Assembly: GCA_021228405.1 (NCBI GenBank)
Contig: JAJQRF010000006.1
Coordinates: 220,359-284,358 of the forward strand
From: Pyrinomonadaceae bacterium
GTDB lineage: Bacteria; Acidobacteriota; Blastocatellia; Pyrinomonadales; Pyrinomonadaceae
Direction of reading: 5' to 3'
DNA: 64,000 nucleotides
Each line of letters starts with the position of its first letter. Position 1 is the first letter of the stretch. The notes under the pieces are model-generated. The model saw only the letters and a program-made list of their open reading frames with translations. It had not been told where the DNA came from and made no database searches. Below are positions 9,846-18,146 of the stretch, one piece after another. Both the position numbers and the translations under genes were made by a program.

Positions 9846-10075
9846 CCCTTTCCGTCCTCGATTTCTTCAAGCAATTCGCTCGTTTTGTCGTAATTCAAAT
9901 CCTGCCGAAAGCCTAATTGCTTACTCCGAACGCGAAATTTTTTCGGCTTTTCCTCGATATTCTTAATCGTGACCGTTATTTCGACACGAGTATTCGGTTT
10001 TAATTCAACCTCGCTTTCAGGGCGAAAAACCGTCCCGTCAAAAACCGCTTCGATTGGATTTAACATATCTTTCAC
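9842..10075 (-). CDS. DUF104 / AF2212-like antitoxin, copy 1
   Basis: 77 residues. The N-terminal half carries the AF2212-like (DUF104) pattern IEAVFDGTVFRPESEVELKP followed by a strand ending EITVTI. The C-terminal half (KQLGFRQDLNYDKTSELLEE) is presumably the toxin-neutralising tail. It ends in a 4-nt overlap with the PIN toxin gene. Antitoxins of this family usually bind their own promoter; the 25 bp between this gene and the preceding pentapeptide gene leave little room for one, so it may share that gene's transcript. The equivalent copy is at 18143-18367. Confidence 0.87.
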   Translation of the reverse strand: MKDMLNPIEAVFDGTVFRPESEVELKPNTRVEITVTIKNIEEKPKKFRVRSKQLGFRQDLNYDKTSELLEEIEDGKG

Positions 10076-10100
10076 CTCATCTGCGATTTTATCATAACTT

Positions 10101-12437
10101 TTACCGCATAAACTTGCGCCGGATCGCCAACGCCAAGAGCGCGGCTTGCAGAGGTGCGAGAATGGTTTCGAGAGTTACTAAGAATTTTGTAAATGAATCT
10201 TTCGGCTTAGGATCGGGACGTTGAAAAGAAGCGACCGCCAAACTGTGGATCATTCCGTCGCAAACGCGCATTCCTTCCTGATTTCCGATTATCCAATACT
10301 TGTTGCAAACCGATTCGACAGATTTTGTATTATCGATTCCCTCAAATTTTGCAAACGGCGTAGCGTATAAAATGCCGAAAAATGCGACCAATAAAATCAA
10401 AACTAATGTTGCCCACAGCCGGCGTTCGCCGTAACCGCTTGTCCATTTATAAAGCCAGTAAAGATTTAATATTGTCTGGGGTCGGCTCGGATAACCGCGC
10501 CTGTTCGCTTCCATTGCGGCATATCGAAAGACGGAGGATTCTTCGTATTTGCGGTTTTCTTCGTAGTTTATCGCCAATTGATTGCAGGTTTGAGCAATCT
10601 CCTTGTAGTTGGAAATATCGATTTCCTTTTGCGTATCAAAGTTGATGCCCTGATTATCGCGCCATTTACAATCTTGAAAGATAATTTTGCTGACATCGAC
10701 TTCGGTAAAATAATGCGGAAGCAGATTGATGGTGCGGAAATTTATCCAATGCGGTTTGTCTATCCGCGCGTCCTTCATTGAAAGCGCATTTTTTTCTTTG
10801 AGAAAAACCTGCCGTCTTTCTTTTTTGCCTTTTTCGTATTCACCGACAATAAACAGCTTCCCTTCGATGTCCGCCTTGTCAAATTTTATTTCTCCCTTGC
10901 ATTTCGAGTTTTTGATGGCAAGTTCGGAAATGTCCGTGAAAAAAGCGGAAGTGAAATTCAGATTATTTATTTCGGCGTTATCAAATACGACGCGGCGCAG
11001 AAATGTTGCGCCCGAAAAATCGAGATCGGGAACTTTGCCCCTTTTTTTGTCGGTAATCGGGAATACAAATTCGACGGTGATTGGGAATACGACCGCGCGA
11101 AAATCCGTATGCCCTTCTGCTTTGAGTTTTTCAAATTCCTTCAAGAATATTTCGGATTTGTTGTGGTCGGGATTGTGCAGCAGACAATAATAATTGCCGC
11201 CGACTTCGTTTATAACAGGATATTCCTGACAAACCTTTTCCCGAATATCGTCCTTTTTTCTCGGATCGGTTTCATCGTGGATATGACATTTTTTCTTTTC
11301 GAGCGCGATGCTTTGCTTTCTAAATCTTTCGGCTTCTTCAAAGCGGCGGTTGGCTTCGGCATTGTCGGCAAGCTGGTTACAGGCTTTTATCAAAGACCTT
11401 TCCGCACGGAGAACATCTCTTTCCTCCAAACTTTCGATTTCCTTATCGAGTCCGGTGCGGTCAATGTCTATTTCGCTGTTCAACCATTCGACATCGTTAA
11501 ATTCGAGTTTGCGCGCTTCGGCGACATTGACGAACCAATTCGGGCGCAATTTGGTCGAATTAAAAGAAACTCTTTCGGGGTTTCTCAGTCTGATTTCCCG
11601 TAAATTCAATATCGCCTCTTGATGTTTTTCAATCGGCAGTTTCAATGCCGTCCTGATCTCTTTGACCTTTTCAGCATTACAAAATATATCTCCTTCAAAT
11701 TCGATGTATCCGCTGATTTCGGCTTTATAAAAAGAAATAGTGGAACAAAGTCTTGTTTCTGAAAAATAGGTTTGTGACTTTTCATCAAAGGTTGCCGCGC
11801 TGAAATATGCGTCTGCGCTAAAGGTTGCCGAGATGAAATATGCGGATGCGCTAAAGGTTGCCGAGTTGAAAGATGCGGATGCGCTAAAGGTTGCCGAGCT
11901 GAAATATGCGTCTGCGCTAAAGGTTGCCGATCTGAAATCTGCGGATGCGCTAAAGGTTGCCGAGCTGAAATTTGCGTCTGCGCTAAAGGTTGCCGATCTG
12001 AAATCTGCGGATGCGCTGAATTTTCGATTGTAAAATTTTACTTCCGACGGAAACCATACATATCTGAAATCATATTTTATATTTCTTTTGCTTTTCGCTT
12101 CGTTTTGTTTGTCTTCACCATTGGGAAATACGGCTTCGATCTCGGCGCATTGTTTGTCTGTTTTTTCCAGACGGGCTTGAAATATTTCTTCAAATTTAGC
12201 GATGTCTTTTTCTTTGGTCGGCAGATGAAACAGGCAATAATGTTTGCCTTCAAACTCGTTTAAATGCTCCTTCAGTCCATATTCATTAGCTTCATTCGCA
12301 GAAACACAGACATTTTCACGAATTCCATCAACTTCCCAATCACCAACTTTATCGTGAATATGGCAAAACTTTTCTTGCGGCGGTTGGGTGGCGGTTGATT
12401 CTTCAGGCGTAGTTGGCGGTTTGGGATTTTCGGGCAT
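10101..12437 (-). CDS. Pentapeptide-repeat membrane protein with duplicated Cys/His motif
   Basis: 778 residues, minus strand. A short Pro/Thr-rich N-terminus leads into a Cys/His cluster (C25-H26-I-H28, C44, C68-x2-H71). About eight near-identical 10-residue units of the type SADFRSATFS follow (about residues 140-222), forming a pentapeptide-repeat beta helix. A second Cys/His cluster (C384, H387, C403, C418, H421) opens a second half with FSGATFLRRVVFDNA-type repeats, so the protein appears to be an internal duplication. The C-terminus has one clear membrane segment (LWATLVLILLVAFFGILY) and a second hydrophobic helix ending ALLALAIRRKFMR. The C-terminal layout resembles pentapeptide proteins fused to ion-channel-like segments, but no pore motif is visible. 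A decayed copy of the last 29 residues lies at 18403-18492. Confidence 0.8.
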   Translation of the reverse strand: MPENPKPPTTPEESTATQPPQEKFCHIHDKVGDWEVDGIRENVCVSANEANEYGLKEHLNEFEGKHYCLFHLPTKEKDIAKFEEIFQARLEKTDKQCAEIEAVFPNGEDKQNEAKSKRNIKYDFRYVWFPSEVKFYNRKFSASADFRSATFSADANFSSATFSASADFRSATFSADAYFSSATFSASASFNSATFSASAYFISATFSADAYFSAATFDEKSQTYFSETRLCSTISFYKAEISGYIEFEGDIFCNAEKVKEIRTALKLPIEKHQEAILNLREIRLRNPERVSFNSTKLRPNWFVNVAEARKLEFNDVEWLNSEIDIDRTGLDKEIESLEERDVLRAERSLIKACNQLADNAEANRRFEEAERFRKQSIALEKKKCHIHDETDPRKKDDIREKVCQEYPVINEVGGNYYCLLHNPDHNKSEIFLKEFEKLKAEGHTDFRAVVFPITVEFVFPITDKKRGKVPDLDFSGATFLRRVVFDNAEINNLNFTSAFFTDISELAIKNSKCKGEIKFDKADIEGKLFIVGEYEKGKKERRQVFLKEKNALSMKDARIDKPHWINFRTINLLPHYFTEVDVSKIIFQDCKWRDNQGINFDTQKEIDISNYKEIAQTCNQLAINYEENRKYEESSVFRYAAMEANRRGYPSRPQTILNLYWLYKWTSGYGERRLWATLVLILLVAFFGILYATPFAKFEGIDNTKSVESVCNKYWIIGNQEGMRVCDGMIHSLAVASFQRPDPKPKDSFTKFLVTLETILAPLQAALLALAIRRKFMR
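11795..12030 (-). repeat. 30-bp direct repeats inside the pentapeptide-repeat gene
   Basis: About eight units of 30 bp with the plus-strand core GCTAAAGGTTGCCGA-CTGAAAT-TGCG. They encode the 10-residue SADFRSATFS units. Adjacent units are almost identical at DNA level, which points to recent expansion or gene conversion. Confidence 0.85.
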
Positions 12438-12459
12438 CGGGTTTTCGGGTTATTTTTTT

Positions 12460-12530
12460 GTTCAGAGTTCAAAGTGCGTTCCGCGTTTGAATATATTTAG
12501 CGGATTCAAACTGAAGTTTGAACTCTGAAC
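12460..12530. repeat. 71-bp palindromic element, copy A
   Basis: Perfect 13-bp terminal inverted repeats GTTCAGAGTTCAA (12460-12472) and its complement (12518-12530). The interior, read on the minus strand, matches the element at 53825-53896 (shared CAAACGCGGAACGC and the TGAAT-CGCTAA block). A degenerate third half-copy follows at about 12531-12592. The element sits just before the pentapeptide-repeat gene. Confidence 0.8.
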
Positions 12531-12639
12531 GCGTGTTTGAATTTCGCTTAGTTTATTCAAACTGAAGTTTGAATTACAGAACGCGCTTATTTTTCGCCTT
12601 CAATATAGCATAAAACGGCGGTTTTGGGAAAATTATTTT

Positions 12640-12965
12640 TTTTCTTTATTTGTTTAAGGCTCGCCCCGCACGGTTTGCGGCTTTCCTTGTTAAGCCCTTT
12701 GCTTTCTTTATGGCGGACTGTGCGGGCAAAGGGCTTGGGCGGTGCGCTTCCCGAATCGTTTTTTGCGGGCAGATGGCTTGGGCTCTGCGGGCAAAGGGCA
12801 ATGCCTTTGCTTCCCTTTTATCGCTCCGTGCGGGCAAAGGGCTTGGCAAGGGACAGCAAAGGGGTTGCCCTTTGCTGTCCCTTGCCAAGCCCTTTGCTGT
12901 CCCTTGGTATGCCCTTTGCCTGCAGAGTGATTGCCCTTTGTCCGCAAATTGCGGTGAAATAATGC
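12640..12965. repeat. Array of nested palindromic repeats, no gene
   Basis: Built from the word GCAAAGGGC and its complement. TGCGGGCAAAGGGC recurs three times (near 12728, 12787 and 12829), and a perfect 30-bp inverted repeat (12834-12863 with 12868-12897, 4-nt loop) forms the core, followed by further GCCCTTTGC-containing half-units. Open frames exist on both strands here but only because the repeat lacks stop codons; no protein is supported. Confidence 0.8.
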
Positions 12966-13022
12966 CGATTTTCCGCATATTGCAATCGGTAAAATAAAGA
13001 TGGCGATCATTGTATAGAAAAC

Positions 13023-13191
13023 CTGACCGCTTATCAGTTTTATAAATAATAAGAATCGCGCTGCTTGAGTATAAATAACAGAAATGTCCCGTAAGAGATT
13101 AAAGTTAATAGCCCCGCGATTCATCGCGGGGCTATTAACTTTAATCTCTTACGGGACATCATTTCTTATTACAAAAGCGATAAGCGGTCAG
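13023..13191. mobile_element. MITE-like element with 13-bp inverted ends and a perfect 37-bp palindrome
   Basis: Terminal inverted repeats CTGACCGCTTATC (13023-13035) and its complement (13179-13191) extend imperfectly inward (TTTT-TAA-TAAGAA). The centre holds two perfect 37-nt arms (13084-13120 and 13123-13159) separated by only 2 nt, including GTCCCGTAAGAGATTAAAG and GCCCCGCG. It contains no ORF. Size (169 bp) and structure suit a non-autonomous element moved by a transposase encoded elsewhere. Clear target-site duplications were not seen. Confidence 0.7.
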
Positions 13192-13418
13192 ATAAAAAAA
13201 AATTTGCAAAAATTATATTTATTGTCATATAATCTTTGACGAATTTTCTTATCAGGCGTTTAGCCCTAGCGTTTTGGAATTTTGCGGATTTCCGCTTTTC
13301 ACTTTTTCCATACGGCTTAGTCCCTGCGGTTGTCAAAACCTTGTTTTCCCAAACACTCCCGCTTCTCGTCAGATAACCAAATCCACAAAAAAACTAAATA
13401 AAAATTAAGGAGCTTATT

Positions 13419-14115
13419 ATGTCAAAAGACTATATACCGAATACATGGTCGGCTTTTGCCGATTGGCTGGCGAATTATTTATAACCAACTTGTCAACGGT
13501 CTTGCCGCGAAATACGGCGTGACGGCGAAGCTGACGCAGTTGGAAAGAGATAATACGTGGGTGCAGTATTGGGTTCCGGCAAAGTTTGCGTCGAAACAGC
13601 AGTTGGAGCAGTTGAACGAATATGTTGACGGCATTGCCAACGGTGCGGCGGGTTCGCCGCCGCCGACCGATCCGGCGTGGGCGTTGCCTGCCGATCCGCC
13701 TGCCAACGTTCCGCCCGGAATTAAGGCGCGTGTCCGTGAAATTGCCGCGACGATCAAGGCGCAGAAATCGATTTATACGACCGCCGACGGCGATCTGCTC
13801 GGGATTATTCCGCCCGACGAAGCCGACCGCGAACCGTCCGATTTTACGCCCGATCTGAAACTGCGTTCGCTTCCGAATTTCGCTGTCGAAGCCGAATGCC
13901 GTCTGTTCGGGCTCGACGGTCTGCGGATCGAATTCCGGCACAAGGGCGGCGAATGGCAGCTTGCCGCATTTTTGACCAGCAATCAAGGCGTGTTCAACAT
14001 TCACCCGCAGGTTGCCGGACAAGCCGAACAGATCGAAATCCGCGCGGTTTACATCGAGAAAAACCTGAATTACGGCAATTACTCGCCGAGTTATACGGTC
14101 GTTATTCAACCGTAA
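13419..14115 (+). pseudogene. Conserved hypothetical protein gene interrupted by a +1 frameshift
   Basis: A good start exists at 13419 (AAGGAG 6 nt upstream of ATG) reading MSKDYIPNTWSAFADWLANY, but the frame stops at 13482-13484. A second frame covering the same spot continues IYNQLVNGLAAKYGV and stays open to 14115. Removing one T near 13476 joins the two into one protein of about 231 residues. The longer part has a Pro-rich linker (PPPTDPAWALPADPP), then ELKLRSL-like and beta-rich segments ending NYSPSYTVVIQP. I recognise this as a widespread hypothetical family but know no function. It precedes the MABP-protease gene by about 290 bp on the same strand and may be its partner. Mutation, sequencing error or programmed frameshifting are all possible. 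Confidence 0.7.
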
Positions 14116-14118
14116 TTT

Positions 14119-14173
14119 GCAGGATGGAGGATAAGGGACGAGGGATGAATGAGAATTCATCCCTTGTTTTTTG
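14119..14173 (+). terminator. Heptad words plus intrinsic terminator
   Basis: Four 7-nt words (GGATGGA, GGATAAG, GGACGAG, GGATGAA) run into a perfect 10-bp hairpin, AGGGATGAAT (14141-14150) with ATTCATCCCT (14155-14164), followed by TGTTTTTTG. It terminates the frameshifted gene upstream. Confidence 0.8.
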
Positions 14174-14409
14174 TCGAACCGAATTTAATTGTCCGACGAA
14201 ATTTTCACATCATTTTTTCGGCGAATTCACAAGCATTTCAATATATTGCCCGAGCACGCTGCACAAAGTTTGCGCGTCTGCTATGTTCCGTGCTAAAAAT
14301 TAACATTTTTAAATCTTAACTTGCGGTTCAAGTGGATTAAAAGTCCAAACGGCAGAGTATCGAACTTTGCCCCCTAACGTATAAATTCATCAAAGGAGAA
14401 AATAACACA

Positions 14410-15900
14410 ATGTCAATTACTGCAATTCAGATTTTGGTCGGAAACCAGGATACTCCCGCCGGCTTTACGAAAATACCGGTCGACCTTAATGCCGGAACGA
14501 GCGGCAATCCCGTTTTTTTGGCTTATCAGCAAGCCGATACCGCAGACCCGCAAAACTGCATTACGGGTTTGGATGTGATCGAAGGCGAAGGCGCAACGCC
14601 GCCGGACGGCTGGATCAAAGACCCGACCGACCTGAATAAAGGCGCGGGCGGAAAATGGCTCTATCTGATCTACAAAAAAGGCGGAAATGAGCCGCCGGTC
14701 ACGGATATTCAGATAAAAATAGTCGCCTCCGAGCAGAAGGTTTTCGTGCCGCCCGGCTACCGTTATATTCCGCGCGATCTGAATCAGGGATCGGGCGGAA
14801 ACTGGATTTTTCTGATCTATGGTCAGGCATTTCAACTCGACGAAAAATCGTTGATCGAACTGACCCCGAAAAACCGTCAATACGACTATACCGTCACGCT
14901 CTCTGGCGGTGCACTGAAAGGCGGCGATTATGAAGTTCTGTTCGATACGGGAAGCTGGACACTCAGCCTTCCCTACGGCTGTCTCGATAAAGACAAACTG
15001 GAAGTAGTCCAAGCGGACACGACAGACTCGTGGGGTAAAAAAGCGGATAAGGTCAAAGGACAAATTTCCCTCAAAAGCAGCGACGGAAACACGACCTATA
15101 CTGTTGATGATTATATTTTCTATGCCCGCAAGCAGGACGACCGCACGGATGCGCCCTGCGACCGCAGCGAAATTTGGGGGAATTCCATTCTCGGCGGATT
15201 TCCGAGTATCGAACCGGGCAGCGGCTTAAAATCGCTTCCATATGCGCTCGCGGAAATTTACTCGACCAAAAAGAAACTGAATTTCGGATTCGGAATCGTC
15301 GGCAAAGCGGACAAATCTTATCTCATTCTGGGCGACGACCAAAGATTATTAACCTATCCGCTGCGCTGGCGCACCGATATTGACCTGTGGCAGGATGCAA
15401 CGAAGATCAAATTTTGTCCCGAAGCCGTCGGCGGTTTCACGGTTCGGTTTAAATTCACGAAATTGCCGGAACCGGATAATGAGATCAAAGTTTCAAATTT
15501 GAAAGCGACGATCGACACGGGCGCACCGGAAATGACGCTGCGTCTGAATGCGACCAACCCGCAAAATTCGCCGCCGTTTTCGACTTATTTTACCGATGAC
15601 GGATTTTGGAAGCCGTGGAACAGCGGCATCTATAATCGTGATGCCAAAACGATTACCGGCGATTGCACGGTCACGGTCGAATTCAAGGACAGCAGTGGAG
15701 AGGTTTATTCCTATTCGTTCGAGACAGACAAAACAAAAAACAAAATCGCCGTCGGGACTTGGGACGGTGAAGTGCCATGGAAAATCCACGACCCCGAAAA
15801 GCCCCGCACACGCTTTAATCTCGGCAATACCATCTACCATCATTGCCCGATCTTTTATTACGATATTAAAAATAAAAGAGTCGGCATCTCGTTCGGTTAA
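14410..15900 (+). CDS. Three MABP-like beta-prism repeats fused to a pepsin-like aspartic protease
   Basis: 496 residues, GGAG 13 nt before the ATG. Residues about 3-40, 51-90 and 99-139 are three repeats of one pattern: a hydrophobic strand, a P-x-G turn, DLN-x-G-x-GG, then a LIY strand (for example PPGYRYIPRDLNQGSGGN then WIFLIYG). This is the MABP (MVB12-associated beta-prism) signature, a fold that can bind membranes. Residues about 158-496 read as a bilobed pepsin (family A1): FDTGSWTLSLP (Asp179) and TIDTGAPEMTL (Asp369) are the two catalytic Asp motifs, with SILGGFPSI and SYLILGDDQ matching the usual pepsin ILG and LGG-D blocks. There is no signal peptide. Bacterial pepsins are rare, and I know of no described MABP-pepsin fusion. 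An intact terminator follows. The protease call rests on motifs only. Confidence 0.72.
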   Translation: MSITAIQILVGNQDTPAGFTKIPVDLNAGTSGNPVFLAYQQADTADPQNCITGLDVIEGEGATPPDGWIKDPTDLNKGAGGKWLYLIYKKGGNEPPVTDIQIKIVASEQKVFVPPGYRYIPRDLNQGSGGNWIFLIYGQAFQLDEKSLIELTPKNRQYDYTVTLSGGALKGGDYEVLFDTGSWTLSLPYGCLDKDKLEVVQADTTDSWGKKADKVKGQISLKSSDGNTTYTVDDYIFYARKQDDRTDAPCDRSEIWGNSILGGFPSIEPGSGLKSLPYALAEIYSTKKKLNFGFGIVGKADKSYLILGDDQRLLTYPLRWRTDIDLWQDATKIKFCPEAVGGFTVRFKFTKLPEPDNEIKVSNLKATIDTGAPEMTLRLNATNPQNSPPFSTYFTDDGFWKPWNSGIYNRDAKTITGDCTVTVEFKDSSGEVYSYSFETDKTKNKIAVGTWDGEVPWKIHDPEKPRTRFNLGNTIYHHCPIFYYDIKNKRVGISFG

Positions 15901-15924
15901 GAGAATTATTTCACCATTAAACCA

Positions 15925-15953
15925 AAAACCCGCGTAATGCGGGTTTTATTTTG
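15925..15953 (+). terminator. Intrinsic terminator
   Basis: AAAACCCGC (15925-15933) pairs with GCGGGTTTT (15939-15947) around a 5-nt loop and is followed by ATTTT. It lies 24 bp after the MABP-protease stop codon. Confidence 0.85.
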
Positions 15954-16061
15954 CATTGTCAATCATTTTTTCGGCGGCAAAAATTTCAGTTTCATTCCAT
16001 CGCCTCAGATATGGATTCTTTAACAATTACGCCAAGAGCAACCTCGCTTTCAGCCGCAAAT

Positions 16062-16216
16062 CTATTTGTTCATCGGAATTTTTACATTATTCTTTTCGGC
16101 AAATTCGATCGCTTCCGTGTAACCCGCGTCAACGTGGCGGATAACGCCCATTCGGGGTCGGTCGCGAGAACTCTTTCGATGCGTCTTGCGGCTTCGGGTG
16201 TGTCGTTAGCGACGAT
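16062..16216 (-). pseudogene. Decayed 3'-end fragment of hutU (tail copy 3)
   Basis: On the minus strand this matches the last 50 or so codons of hutU ([32 protein letters not shown] then TAG). A single missing base in the CCCCGAATGGG stretch breaks the frame, so it cannot be translated as in hutU. The homology begins inside the last codons of the adjacent esterase gene: the esterase stop codon lies within DNA aligned to the hutU VIVADGT segment. It is the most decayed of the three hutU tails in this window. Confidence 0.88.
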
Positions 16217-17534
16217 TTACTGCATTTACCATTTTTATGAGCGCGTCGGGCAGAGATTCGCCCCAGTTGACGAATTCGTGCGTGCCGCTGAATTCTTCGT
16301 AAATGTGATCGTAACCCTTCATTTTCAGAATATCGCGGAAATGACGGACGGAATGAAACGCGTTCGGTCTGCCTTTGCGCGTCGAAGGCAGACCTTCGTA
16401 AGTGCCGATTTCCATATAAAAACGGATTTTCTTTCGTTTTGCTTCGATATATTGCGCGATCAGCCATTCGCCGTCCGCGCCGTAATAATCGAAACCCCAG
16501 AAAAGCGCGGGCGACTGCATAATCACTTTGCCGAACCTTTCGGGATGTTTCAAAGCAACGAAACCTGCCGCGACACCGCTTGCGCTCAAACCGGCGATCG
16601 TTGTTTCCGAAGGCTTTTTCGTCACGCTCAGTTTGGAATTTACGAGCGGAAGCAGTTCCTTCATCATAAAATCGACGAACTGCGGATTGCCGTAATATTC
16701 CTTTTCACGAAGTCCGGCTTCGAGCGGCACGGCGACGAAAACCGCGACGACGGGCGGAATTTTCCCCTGCGCGATCAGATTGTCGAGAATCGTGGGCGCG
16801 GGAATATTGTTCAGATAGTAAACTCCGTCGAGAAAAACGACCAGCGGATATTTTTTGGAAGGTGTGTAATTATTCGGCGTGTAAAACCAGATGCGCCGTT
16901 CGTTCGAGAGAATTTCGCTTTTCAGGTTCAGTTTTTCGAGTTTTCCCTTTTTCACTTTTTCATCCACGAACTTAAAGGGAGTATTCGGCGAACCGGGCAT
17001 ATAAAACAGAGTTGCGTCGCTTTCGTAATCGTTCGGATCGTCCGCGTCCTTCGGATAGACGAACTTTAGTTTATTGAACGGATCGTTCAAATAATTTACC
17101 TTGATCTGAAACCAATCGTAAGGGTCGGGAAAAGGCAGACGCGGATCGTTGACCGAAAATTGATAGGTAAAACGCGCATCGTTTTTAACTTTTGCGGTCA
17201 GATACCAAATATCGCTGTCGGCAATATTCTTCAACTGTCGGCGCGGCAAAACCCAGGTATAAATATTCGACTGCAAAAAAACATTTTTCGTTTCCGCATC
17301 GCCGCGCCAAACAAACGTCACGAGCGAATAATCTTTTTCGCCGTCGATCTTTTCGACGAGCGGCGTTCCGTTATTATTCACGAACGTCCAGAACGTTTCG
17401 ACCGCGCCGCTTTTACCGTCGGAAACGTCCTTTTCCAATTTCGTCATCAGTGGGCTTTTCGGAATCGGCAATTCCTGCGAAAATGCCGAAAAACAAAATA
17501 AAATCGTGAAACAAAAAGTGAGAATTATTTTCAT
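16206..17534 (-). CDS. Secreted esterase of the Fes / esterase-D-like family
   Basis: 442 residues. Signal peptide (1-20, ending AFSQE); an N-terminal beta-sandwich (about 60-170, with YSLVTFVWRGDA and DPYDWFQIKVNY); then an alpha/beta-hydrolase of the enterochelin esterase type, with KYPLVVFLDG, the nucleophile elbow AGLSASG (Ser) and a late His in FSGTHEFVNW. It likely hydrolyses an ester in the periplasm, perhaps a siderophore or sugar ester; substrate unknown. It starts 5 nt after a hutU tail fragment (17539-17709) and its final codons overlap another (16062-16216), so it appears to be cargo inserted between hutU 3' ends. Confidence 0.83.
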   Translation of the reverse strand: MKIILTFCFTILFCFSAFSQELPIPKSPLMTKLEKDVSDGKSGAVETFWTFVNNNGTPLVEKIDGEKDYSLVTFVWRGDAETKNVFLQSNIYTWVLPRRQLKNIADSDIWYLTAKVKNDARFTYQFSVNDPRLPFPDPYDWFQIKVNYLNDPFNKLKFVYPKDADDPNDYESDATLFYMPGSPNTPFKFVDEKVKKGKLEKLNLKSEILSNERRIWFYTPNNYTPSKKYPLVVFLDGVYYLNNIPAPTILDNLIAQGKIPPVVAVFVAVPLEAGLREKEYYGNPQFVDFMMKELLPLVNSKLSVTKKPSETTIAGLSASGVAAGFVALKHPERFGKVIMQSPALFWGFDYYGADGEWLIAQYIEAKRKKIRFYMEIGTYEGLPSTRKGRPNAFHSVRHFRDILKMKGYDHIYEEFSGTHEFVNWGESLPDALIKMVNAVNRR

Positions 17535-17538
17535 AGTG

Positions 17539-17709
17539 CTATTTCTTCATCGGAATTTTCACGCCCGTTTTTTCGGCAAATTCGATTGCTTCCGTATAAC
17601 CCGCGTCAACGTGGCGGACAACGCCCATGCCGGGGTCGGTCGTGAGAACTCTTTCGATTCTCTTTGCGGCTTCGGGCGTGCCGTCGGCGACGATGACTTG
17701 TCCGGCGTG
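17539..17709 (-). pseudogene. 3'-end fragment of hutU (tail copy 2)
   Basis: Fifty-six codons plus TAG, in frame throughout, matching the C-terminus of urocanate hydratase from [20 protein letters not shown] to [12 protein letters not shown]. It lacks the rest of the gene and has no start. It begins abruptly 5 nt after the stop of the second PIN toxin. It differs from the intact hutU tail at several residues ([11 protein letters not shown] here, [11 protein letters not shown] in hutU), so it is not a very recent copy. Confidence 0.92.
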
Positions 17710-17714
17710 GAAAT

Positions 17715-18146
17715 TTATGAAATTAGCGGATTAATCGTTTTCAATCCTGAAAATTTTGAAAAATCACGGTCGGTAGTAGAAAGCGTTGCATTATGTTCGA
17801 TTGCTAACGCGGCAAGATGTGCGTCCATCATCAAGGCGGCTTTGGTTTGTCCTTCGATTATTAATTTTTGAAAGATTGTCCAATGATTTGCGGTCGGAGT
17901 TAGTATTTCGACATTCGGAAGCGCAAGCCATTCGTCAACAATCTCGATTGCTTCCCGTAAGCCGAACGGTTGCGGAAATGCTCGCGGATTTGTCGAGATT
18001 CGCAGAAAAGCCGTTATCACCTGCCAACTCAGACCAAAAACCGGCGTTTGAGAAAATTGCTCTTCAAGCCATTGTTTAGCTTTTGCGTGATCGGGTGCAT
18101 CTTCGTTATAAGCATACAAAACGATATTCGCATCGGGCGTAATCAT
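17715..18146 (-). CDS. PIN-domain toxin (VapC-like), copy 2
   Basis: 143 residues, close paralogue of the toxin at 9420-9845 (about 87% identical by hand count), with the same acidic PIN residues ([23 protein letters not shown]). It has two extra C-terminal residues before the stop, and the stop abuts hutU tail copy 2. Start overlaps the antitoxin stop by 4 nt. Because both pairs are intact and similar, cross-neutralisation between copies is possible; that is inference. Confidence 0.9.
   Translation of the reverse strand: MITPDANIVLYAYNEDAPDHAKAKQWLEEQFSQTPVFGLSWQVITAFLRISTNPRAFPQPFGLREAIEIVDEWLALPNVEILTPTANHWTIFQKLIIEGQTKAALMMDAHLAALAIEHNATLSTTDRDFSKFSGLKTINPLIS

Noticed and set aside
12624..13124. 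Overlapping open frames of 60-140 codons on both strands
   Set aside because: They lie in the GCAAAGGGC palindrome array, which lacks stops in several frames at once; none has a ribosome binding site or family resemblance.
13240..13290. Shared leader motif CGTTTAGCCC-T-GC-GTTTT at 13250 and 51066
   Set aside because: Only about 15 loosely matching bases in two places; too weak to call a regulatory element.
15955..16061. Minus-strand frame FAAESEVALGVIVKESISEA downstream of hutU tail copy 3
   Set aside because: A 22-codon open stretch with no start or homology that I can name; could be a remnant of the gene once next to hutU but not supportable.
15951..17069. Long plus-strand open frame (372 codons)
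   Set aside because: It is antisense to the esterase and to a hutU tail fragment, both of which have clear homology and coding pattern on the minus strand.
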